Part shown: piece by piece, positions 1 to 5,977 of the stretch
How the letters are laid out: each line of letters begins with the position of its first letter
Position numbering within the stretch: the stretch's first letter is position 1
From: Nitratifractor sp.
GTDB taxonomy: Bacteria; Campylobacterota; Campylobacteria; Campylobacterales; Sulfurovaceae
Assembly: GCA_024762845.1 (NCBI GenBank)
Contig: JANTGQ010000025.1
Span: 1-11,694, forward strand
Reading direction: 5' to 3'
DNA length: 11,694 bases
Translations under genes and position numbers: made by a program
The notes under the pieces: model-generated
What the model was told of the DNA's origin: nothing
Seen by the model: only the letters and a program-made list of their open reading frames with translations
Databases searched by the model: none

Positions 1-581
1 TAAGTGGTGCTATGGAGCGTGGGCATGACTTTACATATATCTGTCTAGATAACGAAAACTATGCAAATACAGGTGGACAGAGAAGTTCTGCTACTCCAGT
101 AGGAGCACACAGTACTACAGCGCAAGCGGGTAGCGACAGCTATGGTAAAAAAGAGAAGAAAAAAGATATGATTTCTATTATGGCAGCTCATGGTGCACCA
201 TATGTTGCACAGTTGGCTCCTAATAAGTGGAAGAGTATGGCAAAAGGTTTCCAAAAAGCACTAGAGACTGAAGGGCCATGTTTTATTAACACTGTTTCTG
301 CTTGTTGTACAGAGTGGAAGTTTGATCCAAAAGATACAATTCATATTACAGATTTGGCGACAGATTCACTTATGTTCCCAGTGTATGAGATTATTGATGG
401 TCATGAGTTAAATATTCTCTATAGACCAAAAAATATTATTTCTGTAGAGGATTATATGGCTTCTCAAGGAAGATACAGACACCTCTTTAAACCACAGTAT
501 AGACATATTATAGACGAAGTTCAAAAAGATGTTGACGCAAAGTGGGAGTACCTACAAAGAAGAGAAGAGGCAAGAGTTTAA
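1..581 (+). CDS. porB: Pyruvate:ferredoxin oxidoreductase, beta subunit (5'-truncated)
   Basis: The gene is cut by the left window edge. The reading frame is open from base 3 (first visible residues SGAMERGHD), so the ATG at 12 is internal, and the stop is TAA at 579-581. About 192 residues are visible; family members are usually near 310, so roughly the first 120 are missing. The segment DNENYANTGGQ followed by SSATPVGA is the thiamine-diphosphate-binding region typical of the beta subunit of 2-oxoacid:acceptor oxidoreductases. The later SACCTEW and FPVYEI stretches also fit PorB. The enzyme interconverts pyruvate + CoA with acetyl-CoA + CO2 using ferredoxin or flavodoxin, and in autotrophic Campylobacterota it can work as pyruvate synthase beside the reductive TCA cycle. 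The gamma, delta and alpha subunits would be expected upstream, outside the window. A related 2-oxoacid specificity (for example 2-oxoglutarate) is less likely but not excluded. Confidence 0.87.
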   Translation, partial: SGAMERGHDFTYICLDNENYANTGGQRSSATPVGAHSTTAQAGSDSYGKKEKKKDMISIMAAHGAPYVAQLAPNKWKSMAKGFQKALETEGPCFINTVSACCTEWKFDPKDTIHITDLATDSLMFPVYEIIDGHELNILYRPKNIISVEDYMASQGRYRHLFKPQYRHIIDEVQKDVDAKWEYLQRREEARV

Positions 582-608
582 GACTCTCTTCTTCTTATAA
601 TAACTTAT

Positions 609-650
609 GGGTATCTAGGGTTATTAGATGTGCCCTTATTATATCTTTTA
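609..650 (+). terminator. Possible weak terminator after porB
   Basis: GGGTATCTA at 609-617 can pair with TAGAT (625-629) and CCC (633-635) to form an interrupted stem around a 7-nt loop. A T-rich but not uninterrupted tail follows (636-650). The position 28 bp after the porB stop suits a terminator, but the stem has an internal loop, so some read-through towards dctP is possible. Confidence 0.35.
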
Positions 651-733
651 CTTCTACCTGCTACTTTTTTAATCAAAACTTTCTAAAAAATTAAATTTTA
701 CTTCTACTTTCAGATTCTTAACTAAAATTAAGA

Positions 734-739
734 TAAAAT
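734..739 (+). promoter_or_regulatory. Candidate -10 box of dctP
   Basis: TAAAAT lies 29 bp upstream of the dctP ATG, with an A/T-rich upstream region and no clear -35 box. This is the usual promoter style in Campylobacterota. Three TCTTAA/TTAAGA half-sites (716-721, 728-733, 752-757) surround it and could be regulator contacts, although the region is very AT-rich. Confidence 0.4.
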
Positions 740-768
740 AATTATCAACAATCTTAAAGGAGTCAAAT

Positions 769-1845
769 ATGAGAATGACAAAAGTGTTACTGGCTGCTGC
801 AGCATCTGTTGCTCTACTTGCTTCACCACTGAGTGCAAAGAAGATTAAATGGAAATTGGCAGAGACTTGGCCATCTACTCTTACACCATTGGCATCACCA
901 CCTGCAAAACTTGCAGCTCTTATGAAAGAGATGAGTGATGGTGAGTTTATTATTAAAGTAGAGGGGAAAGAGAAGCACAAAGCTCCACTTGGCATTTTAG
1001 ATATGGTTAAAGGTGGACAGTACCAAATGGGTCACAGTGGTTCTTATTACTGGAAAGGTAAAGATATTAACACTGTATGGTTTACAACTGTACCATTTGG
1101 TATGACCCCTTCGGAGCAGTACGCATGGTTCTATTACGGTAATGGAATAAAGTATATGAAAGAGGTCTACGATAAGTTTGGTGTATACAACTACCCAGGC
1201 GGTAACACAGGGAACCAAATGGGTGGATGGTTTAGAAAAGAGATTAAGAGCGTAGCTGATCTTAAGGGTCTAAAGATGAGAATCCCAGGTCTTGCTGGTG
1301 AAGTTATGGCAAAACTTGGAGTAAATGTTACCAATATTCCTGCAGGAGAGCTTTATACTGCGCTTGATCGTGGTACTATTGATGCGCTCGAGTGGGTAGG
1401 ACCTGGTATGGATATTAAGATGGGCTTTAACAAAGTTGCGAAATACTACTATACTGGTTGGCATGAGCCTGCAAGTGAGATGCAGTTTTTAGTGAATAAA
1501 AAAGCGTATGATAAATTACCAAAAAAATACCAGGTAATGTTAGAGACTGCAATGAAAGCGGCATCTATGGATATGTATATAGAAAACTTTGCACAATCAG
1601 CTGATGCATGGGCAAAAATGAAAAAAGATTACCCAGATATTCAGGTAAAAACATTCCCGAAACCTGTTATGCAAGCACTTAAAAAAGCATCTGACGATGT
1701 ATATGCAGGATACGCGGCTAAAAATCCGAAGTTCAAAGAGATTTTAGATGACTATACTGCATATATGAAAAAAGCAAGAGAGTGGTCAATGATGAGCCAA
1801 TACTACTACCTGCAAACTTCAAAAGAGTTAGAGAGTACAAAATAG
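769..1845 (+). CDS. dctP: TRAP transporter substrate-binding protein, TakP-like (2-oxoacid type)
   Basis: This is the periplasmic solute-binding protein of a TRAP (DctP/Q/M) secondary transporter, 358 residues. A Sec signal peptide is clear: positively charged start MRMTK, hydrophobic core 6-20, likely cleavage after LSA at residue 23. The mature part starts KKIKWKLAETWP and keeps family landmarks: VPFGM (108-112), GGWFRKE (152-158), LKGLKMRIPG (165-174) and DALEWVGP (205-212). By eye the protein is closest to Rhodobacter TakP, which binds pyruvate and other 2-oxoacids together with a sodium ion. Q150, R171, E208 and W209 appear to line up with the TakP ligand/cation residues, but I could not run an alignment. 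The lactate-binding relatives of this subfamily are the main alternative. The start is supported by AAAGGAG at 756-762, six bases before ATG. The membrane subunits follow 250 bp downstream, after several hairpins. Confidence 0.88.
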   Translation: MRMTKVLLAAAASVALLASPLSAKKIKWKLAETWPSTLTPLASPPAKLAALMKEMSDGEFIIKVEGKEKHKAPLGILDMVKGGQYQMGHSGSYYWKGKDINTVWFTTVPFGMTPSEQYAWFYYGNGIKYMKEVYDKFGVYNYPGGNTGNQMGGWFRKEIKSVADLKGLKMRIPGLAGEVMAKLGVNVTNIPAGELYTALDRGTIDALEWVGPGMDIKMGFNKVAKYYYTGWHEPASEMQFLVNKKAYDKLPKKYQVMLETAMKAASMDMYIENFAQSADAWAKMKKDYPDIQVKTFPKPVMQALKKASDDVYAGYAAKNPKFKEILDDYTAYMKKAREWSMMSQYYYLQTSKELESTK

Positions 1846-1890
1846 AACTTAGCTCCCTTTTTGGGATGGATTGCCTTAAGTTAATAAAAG

Positions 1891-1952
1891 AGAGCCTTCG
1901 GCTTTGCCTCAGGGTGGCTAATTTCTGTCATTCTGAGCATAGCGAAGAATCT
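1891..1952. repeat. REP-like inverted doublet between dctP and dctQ
   Basis: Two related units of about 26-28 bp face each other. The right unit (1927-1952) begins GTCATTCTGAGCATAGCG and ends AAGAATCT. The left unit (1891-1918) is a diverged copy in the opposite orientation, with core CTTCGGCTTTGCCTCAGG. The spacer is 8 bp. The same family recurs after dctM (3992-4075). The arrangement resembles REP/BIME or REPIN doublets, which form extended hairpins and can affect mRNA stability or termination. Similar TCATTCTGAGC...GAAGAATC units are known to be scattered in many bacterial genomes (from memory). Confidence 0.7.
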
Positions 1953-1992
1953 AAAAAGTTCTTAGCTTAATAGCATTAGGGATGATATAAAA

Positions 1993-2044
1993 TTACCAAA
2001 GCAATTAATAGTCTTCTGTTATAGACTTTTAATTGGTTCGGTAA
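1993..2044. repeat. Long hairpin (22-bp stem) upstream of dctQ
   Basis: Arm 1993-2014 starts TTACCAAAGCAATTAA. It is complementary to arm 2023-2044 at 19 of 22 positions, around an 8-nt loop TCTGTTAT (2015-2022). There is no T-run right after the stem (it is followed by CAAGGG), so a plain intrinsic terminator is unlikely. Its position after the dctP REP doublet suggests a role as an mRNA-processing or stability element that separates dctP from dctQM. It could also be a remnant of a small foldback element. Confidence 0.65.
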
Positions 2045-2063
2045 CAAGGGAAAATATTTTTAG

Positions 2064-2069
2064 TATAAC
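2064..2069 (+). promoter_or_regulatory. Possible internal -10 box for dctQM
   Basis: TATAAC preceded by TTTTTAG lies 26 bp before the preferred dctQ start and just after the long hairpin. It could let dctQM be transcribed separately from dctP. No convincing -35 box is seen, so this remains tentative. Confidence 0.3.
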
Positions 2070-2095
2070 CCAAAAGTTTACTTTCAAGGATGATA

Positions 2096-2629
2096 ATGCT
2101 TCTAAAAATAGAGAGATTTACCGATAAAATTATCGACTTTTTCGGTTTAGTTACAGCAGTTTTACTTGTCTTAATGATACTTAATGTTGCTTTTGATGTT
2201 GCTATGCGCTATATTTTCCACAATAGTTCAATAGGAATGCAAGAGTTAGAGTGGCATCTGTTTGCTGTGATAATACTTTATGGTACTGGATATGCTCTGA
2301 AACATAATGCTCATGTAAGAGTCGATTTCCTATATGACAACTTCTCTGCTAGAAAACAGGCTTGGGTAAATGTATTAGGAACTATTTTCTTCTTATTGCC
2401 TTTGGCTCTATTGGTAATTTATGGCTCTTGGGAGTTTGTAATGGACTCGTATACCTCAAATGAGATTAGTGAAGACCCAGGTGGTTTGCCTTATCGATGG
2501 ATTATTAAAGCCCAAATTCCTATCGCTTTTATCTTTTTACTATTTAGTGCATTTAATTTTTTGCTCCATAATGTAAATACTATTAAAGGAAATGAGAAGC
2601 CTTTAGTAATAGAGGAGGATCAACTATGA
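2096..2629 (+). CDS. dctQ: TRAP transporter small permease subunit DctQ
   Basis: This is the small inner-membrane subunit of the TRAP transporter, which pairs with DctM. Four hydrophobic helices are visible: FFGLVTAVLLVLMILNVAF near the start, HLFAVIILYGTGYAL, VLGTIFFLLPLALLVIYG, and IPIAFIFLLFSAFNFLL near the end. Family landmarks are the ELEWHLFA motif, the HNAHVRVDFLY motif after helix 2, and GGLPYRWIIK before helix 4. An in-frame ATG exists at 2090, but the AAGGA at 2086-2090 overlaps it. The ATG at 2096 (start MLLKIERF, 177 residues) has this ribosome-binding site at a usable distance, so I prefer 2096. The stop overlaps the dctM start in ATGA, which implies translational coupling. Confidence 0.87.
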   Translation: MLLKIERFTDKIIDFFGLVTAVLLVLMILNVAFDVAMRYIFHNSSIGMQELEWHLFAVIILYGTGYALKHNAHVRVDFLYDNFSARKQAWVNVLGTIFFLLPLALLVIYGSWEFVMDSYTSNEISEDPGGLPYRWIIKAQIPIAFIFLLFSAFNFLLHNVNTIKGNEKPLVIEEDQL

Positions 2630-3966
2630 TAGGTATTGTAATGTTTCTAGCAGCTCTTTTGCTGCTTGTTATTGGTTTTCCTGTTGCTTTTACCTTTGGT
2701 GCAGTTGCTCTCTATTTTGGATTAGGAGCCGCATATATAGAGATTGTGCCAGATGGCGGGACGATGTTAGAGTGGTGGGATGAGTTTCTCTCTATGTTCT
2801 CTATGATGCCATTTAGAATTTACTCTATTATGACAAACAAAATCTTAATGGCAGTACCACTCTTTATATTTATGGGAATAGTGCTGCAAAAGTCTGAGCT
2901 TGCCGAGAGACTGCTACAGTCGATGGGAACACTCTTTGGAAAAGTAAGAGGTGGTTTGGCAATATCTACTGTATTAATTGGTGCACTGCTTGCTGCATCT
3001 ACAGGTGTTGTGGGGGCTAGTGTTGTTGCAATGGGTGTAATCTCTTTGCCAATTATGCTAAGAAATAACTACGATAGTAAATTAAGCTGTGGGACAATTT
3101 GTGCATCTGGAACTTTAGGGCAGATTATTCCACCATCTATTGTGTTGATTGTCTTGGCAGATGTCTTTCAGCTTCCTGTTGGAGATTTGTTTCGTGCAGC
3201 ACTTATGCCAGGTTTAGTACTTGTTGGTGTGTATGTGCTCTATATTCTGACTATCTCTTATATAAAGCCAGAAGTAGCGCCATCGGTTAAAAGAGCAGAG
3301 GGCGTAAGCTATTCTGCCAATCTAAAAACTGCATTAATTGCTATTATACCACCGTTGACTCTTATAGTCTTGGTTCTAGGTTCAATATTTGCAGGTATTG
3401 CAACACCTACAGAGTCTGCATCTTTAGGCGCTCTTGGGAGTATGATACTAGCTGCTATGTATAAAAAGCTAAGTATATCTCTTATCAAAGAGGCATCATT
3501 AGAGACGGTCAAAACAACTGCTATGGTCTTTGCTATTTTGGTTGGAGCAACTGCCTTTTCGATGGTATTTACATATAGCGGTGCAGATGAGATAGTAGAG
3601 CAATTTATGACAAACTTACCAGGGCAGAAGTGGGGCTTTATAATATCGGCTATGCTCATTATTATGTTCCTTGGTTTCTTTATAGACTTTATTGAAATCT
3701 CTTATATTGTTGTGCCTATACTGCTACCAATTGCCCAAACTATTGGTATTGACCCGCTTTGGTTTGCAATACTGATTGCACTTAACCTGCAAACATCATT
3801 CTTAACCCCACCATTTGGCTTTAGCCTCTTCTATCTCAAAGGCGTGGCGCCACCACAGATAAAGACTACAGATATTTATAGGGGTGTTGTTCCATTTATT
3901 CTGCTACAGATGCTAGTTTTGGCATCTATTGTTATTTTTCCACAGCTGTATGGCTTTAAGGTATAA
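2626..3966 (+). CDS. dctM: TRAP transporter large permease subunit DctM
   Basis: This is the large transport-channel subunit of the TRAP system, 446 residues, almost entirely hydrophobic, with about a dozen membrane segments. It starts MIGIVMFLAALLLLVIGFPVA, the usual DctM N-terminus. The conserved block AVPLFIFMG, the GGLAISTVLIGALLAASTG segment and the SGTLGQIIPPSI motif identify the family. The second half repeats the pattern (ATPTESASLGALG; LTPPFGFSLFY). It is somewhat longer than a minimal DctM because of a hydrophilic stretch with DGGTMLEWWDEF after the first helix, which is common in the 2-oxoacid/TakM type. It overlaps dctQ by four bases and has GAGGA at 2613-2617 as ribosome-binding site. 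With DctP it should drive sodium-coupled uptake of a small carboxylate. Confidence 0.9.
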   Translation: MIGIVMFLAALLLLVIGFPVAFTFGAVALYFGLGAAYIEIVPDGGTMLEWWDEFLSMFSMMPFRIYSIMTNKILMAVPLFIFMGIVLQKSELAERLLQSMGTLFGKVRGGLAISTVLIGALLAASTGVVGASVVAMGVISLPIMLRNNYDSKLSCGTICASGTLGQIIPPSIVLIVLADVFQLPVGDLFRAALMPGLVLVGVYVLYILTISYIKPEVAPSVKRAEGVSYSANLKTALIAIIPPLTLIVLVLGSIFAGIATPTESASLGALGSMILAAMYKKLSISLIKEASLETVKTTAMVFAILVGATAFSMVFTYSGADEIVEQFMTNLPGQKWGFIISAMLIIMFLGFFIDFIEISYIVVPILLPIAQTIGIDPLWFAILIALNLQTSFLTPPFGFSLFYLKGVAPPQIKTTDIYRGVVPFILLQMLVLASIVIFPQLYGFKV

Positions 3967-3991
3967 AGTTAGCAGTTAGATGGAGCGTTAG

Positions 3992-4075
3992 AGATTCTTC
4001 GCTGCGCTCAGAATGACTGCATTATTGAACTTTATACTCTAAACCTTCCGTCATCCTGAGCATAGCGAAGGATCT
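3992..4075. repeat. REP-like inverted doublet downstream of dctM
   Basis: Left unit 3992-4017 (AGATTCTTCGCTGCGCTCAG, then AATGAC) and right unit 4050-4075 (GTCATCCTGAGCATAGCG, then AAGGATCT) are inverted copies of the family seen at 1891-1952, with a 32-bp spacer. Within units, the outer stem changes together: ATTCT pairs with AGAAT in the left unit, ATCCT with AGGAT in the right. This paired change argues that the hairpin itself is maintained. The doublet lies in the dctM 3' untranslated region and may protect or end that transcript. Confidence 0.72.
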
Positions 4076-4135
4076 ATATACAGCAGGAAGAGGGGACAGT
4101 TTTAAGTAATCAAGCATATAAGAGCTGCCCTATAG

Positions 4136-4141
4136 TATAAT
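4136..4141 (+). promoter_or_regulatory. Candidate -10 box of argH
   Basis: A perfect TATAAT lies 26 bp upstream of the argH TTG start, after the REP doublet. No TTGACA-like -35 is visible at the right distance, which is normal for this phylum. A small palindrome AAAAC-T-GTTTT follows at about the expected transcription start. It may be chance. Confidence 0.5.
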
Positions 4142-4167
4142 TTGAAAACTGTTTTTAGGAGACTATT

Positions 4168-5553
4168 TTGAAAAAAAATATAGCAAGTGCAAGGATCGAT
4201 ATAGAGAGTTCGGCTCTACTGAAAGAGTTAAATGACTCATTACCATTTGATAAAGAGCTTTTCCGAGAGGATATTACAGGCTCTTTGGCACATGCAAAGA
4301 TGCTTACGAAGCAAGGTATTATAAGCCAAGATGACTGGAAGTTAATCGAGCAGGGGTTAAACGAACTTTTAGAAGAGATAGGGCAGGGGAGTGTGGAGCT
4401 AAATGGCGGGGATGAAGATATTCATATGGCTATCGAACGCCTTTTAACTGCCAAGATTGGAGATGCTGCAAAGCGTGTGCATACTGCAAGAAGCCGAAAC
4501 GATCAGGTGGCTACAGACTTTAGGCTCTATGTTTTACATAATAATCAAGAGATTGCTCGTCTTTTAGTTGAATTGATTAAAAGCTTTTTATCAATTGCCA
4601 GTAAAAATAGAGATACACTCTTGCCGGGTATGACACATCTACAGCATGCACAGCCTATTAACTTTGCTTACCATATGTTAGCATATGCTAGTATGTTTAA
4701 GAGAGATTTTGAGCGTTTTATTAGCTCCTATAAGCGTAATAATATATCGCCACTTGGATGTGCTGCCCTTGCCGGTACCCCACACCCTATAGATAGAGAG
4801 CAAACAACAGCAGAACTTGGATTTAAAGAGCCATCTCTTAACTGTTTAGATACAGTAAGCGATAGAGATTTTGCATTGGAGATTCTATTTAATATCTCGA
4901 CTATGATGATGCATATAAGCCGCTTAAGCGAAGAGCTTATTCTGTGGAGCACAAGCGAATTTAAATTTGTAACTCTAAGTGATAAACATGCAACGGGCAG
5001 CTCTATTATGCCACAGAAGAAAAACCCTGATATTCCAGAGCTTCTACGCGGAAAAACAGGTCGCGTAAATGGAAATTTAGTTTCACTCTTAACCGTTATG
5101 AAAGGCTTACCATTAGCCTACAATAAAGATACCCAAGAGGATAAAGAGGGCGTATTTGACAGCGTAAAAACAGCCAAACTCTCATTAATGGTTCTTAAAG
5201 AGATGTTAGATGAGATGAAAGTAAACAAAGAGAACATGGAAAATGCCTGCAAAAAGGGGCACTTAAGTGCAACAGATTTAGCAGACTATATGGTAAAAAA
5301 TTTAAATATGCCATTTAGAGATGCTTATCATTTAGTAGGCAATATTGTAAACGAAGCTGAAAAGATGAATAAAGATATCTCTGAGCTTACTTTCGAAGAG
5401 CTACACGCAATTGACCCACGTTTCAAAGAGGATGCTATCGAAGTGTTAAATATAGAAAACTCTATGAATGCCAGAAAAAGTTATGGTGGTACCTCGAAAG
5501 AGTCAACACAAAAACAGATAGAGATTTTAAATAGCTGGTTAGAGAGTTTATAG
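4168..5553 (+). CDS. argH: Argininosuccinate lyase
   Basis: This cytosolic enzyme of arginine biosynthesis splits argininosuccinate into arginine and fumarate; 461 residues, normal length. It belongs to the fumarase/aspartase superfamily and shows its conserved regions: DEDIHMAIE (82-90), HTARSRNDQVATDF (105-118), GMTHLQHAQP (154-163, with the conserved histidine) and the signature GSSIMPQKKNPD (277-288), whose serine is catalytic. The downstream block LPLAYNKDTQEDKEG is also typical. Translation should start at TTG (4168-4170), because AGGAGA (4157-4162) sits five bases upstream and the protein aligns with Campylobacter ArgH from its first residues. The N-terminal WGGRF-type motif seen in most ArgH proteins is replaced here by IASARI, keeping only the arginine. 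It has its own promoter and no other arginine gene beside it. Confidence 0.96.
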   Translation: MKKNIASARIDIESSALLKELNDSLPFDKELFREDITGSLAHAKMLTKQGIISQDDWKLIEQGLNELLEEIGQGSVELNGGDEDIHMAIERLLTAKIGDAAKRVHTARSRNDQVATDFRLYVLHNNQEIARLLVELIKSFLSIASKNRDTLLPGMTHLQHAQPINFAYHMLAYASMFKRDFERFISSYKRNNISPLGCAALAGTPHPIDREQTTAELGFKEPSLNCLDTVSDRDFALEILFNISTMMMHISRLSEELILWSTSEFKFVTLSDKHATGSSIMPQKKNPDIPELLRGKTGRVNGNLVSLLTVMKGLPLAYNKDTQEDKEGVFDSVKTAKLSLMVLKEMLDEMKVNKENMENACKKGHLSATDLADYMVKNLNMPFRDAYHLVGNIVNEAEKMNKDISELTFEELHAIDPRFKEDAIEVLNIENSMNARKSYGGTSKESTQKQIEILNSWLESL

Positions 5554-5562
5554 GAGAAATAA

Positions 5563-5740
5563 TTAAACCCATATTTCGCATTAGAGATTGCAGAACTCTA
5601 CACAAGCCATTGCACTGTAAGCACTTACAGAGAAACTACCGATTCATAGCACCTACGGGTACACCTTAAGTTTTCTGCAAATACCTACAGCACAAGCATT
5701 TGGTAGATTTCAAACAATTCTAATGCATAATCTGGGTTAA
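5563..5740. repeat. Foldback (MITE-like) element or structured RNA, about 178 bp
   Basis: The two ends of this gene-free stretch are imperfect inverted repeats over roughly 75 bp each. Matching blocks, outside to inside, are TTAAACCCA/TTAACCCA, ATT, GCATTAGA, TCTAC, a 17-bp core (5615-5631 against 5674-5690) and AAACT. The outer 34 positions match at about 24. In the core, the four differences between arms are all A/G or C/T changes that leave G-U pairs in a minus-strand RNA, giving an unbroken 17-bp helix. The left core is also a palindrome in itself (CTGTAAG-CA-CTTACAG). No reading frame of note is inside. It starts 10 bp after the argH stop. It may be a non-autonomous transposable element or a structured 3' UTR. 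Confidence 0.6.
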
Positions 5741-5840
5741 AATATTTCTTTTTAAAAAAGAGTTAAATTTAGAGGCTCCTCCAATAAGAGCGCCAAAGGC
5801 GCGAGGGCACGCCGCCGAGGCGAACTTAGCGTTAGCGTAG

Positions 5841-5863
5841 CAAAAGGGGCTTTGCTCCTTTTG
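5841..5863. terminator. Terminator-like hairpin, copy 1
   Basis: CAAAAGGGGC (5841-5850), loop TTT and GCTCCTTTTG (5854-5863) form a 10-bp stem with one G-U pair. The A-run on one side and T-run on the other let it act in both directions, which suits the gap between convergent argH and groEL. Confidence 0.55.
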
Positions 5864-5931
5864 TGTTCTATTAAAACAAAGTGCCAAAGGCGCGAGGGCA
5901 CGCCGCCGAGGCGAACTTAGCGTTAGCGTAG

Positions 5932-5954
5932 CAAAAGGGGCTTTGCTCCTTTTA
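5932..5954. terminator. Terminator-like hairpin, copy 2 (likely groEL terminator)
   Basis: This is the same hairpin as at 5841-5863 in the second repeat copy, with a 9-bp stem. It begins 24 bp beyond the groEL stop codon on the minus strand, where GCCCCTTTT follows the loop. It is the most likely end of the groESL transcript. Confidence 0.6.
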
Positions 5955-5977
5955 CGTCCTATTAAAAGGAAAATGAA

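Larger units (their letters stand above)
5792..5967. repeat. GC-rich direct repeat, two copies with 91-bp period
   Basis: Copy 1 is 5792-5876 and copy 2 is 5883-5967. The first 71 bp of each are identical, and three mismatches follow in the next 14. The units are much richer in G+C than the surroundings. Each contains GCGCC-AAA-GGCGC (5790-5802; GTGCC-AAA-GGCGC at 5881-5893, where a G-U pair keeps the stem), then ACGCCGCCGAGGCG, then TTAGCGTTAGCGTAGC, and ends in a strong A/T-flanked hairpin (listed separately). The identity suggests a recent duplication or conversion. The repeat fills the space between the 3' ends of argH and groEL. Confidence 0.9.

Noticed and set aside
1782..1970. Open frame of 62 codons overlapping the dctP end
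   Set aside because: It is in another frame of dctP, runs into the REP doublet, has no ribosome-binding site and no recognisable protein.
4144..4155. Palindrome AAAAC-T-GTTTT after the argH -10 as a regulator site
   Set aside because: It is short, made mostly of A/T runs, and unlike ArgR boxes; nothing else supports it.
5790..5967. CRISPR array
   Set aside because: There are only two copies of a long unit separated by about 6 bp, with no spacer-repeat alternation and no cas genes.
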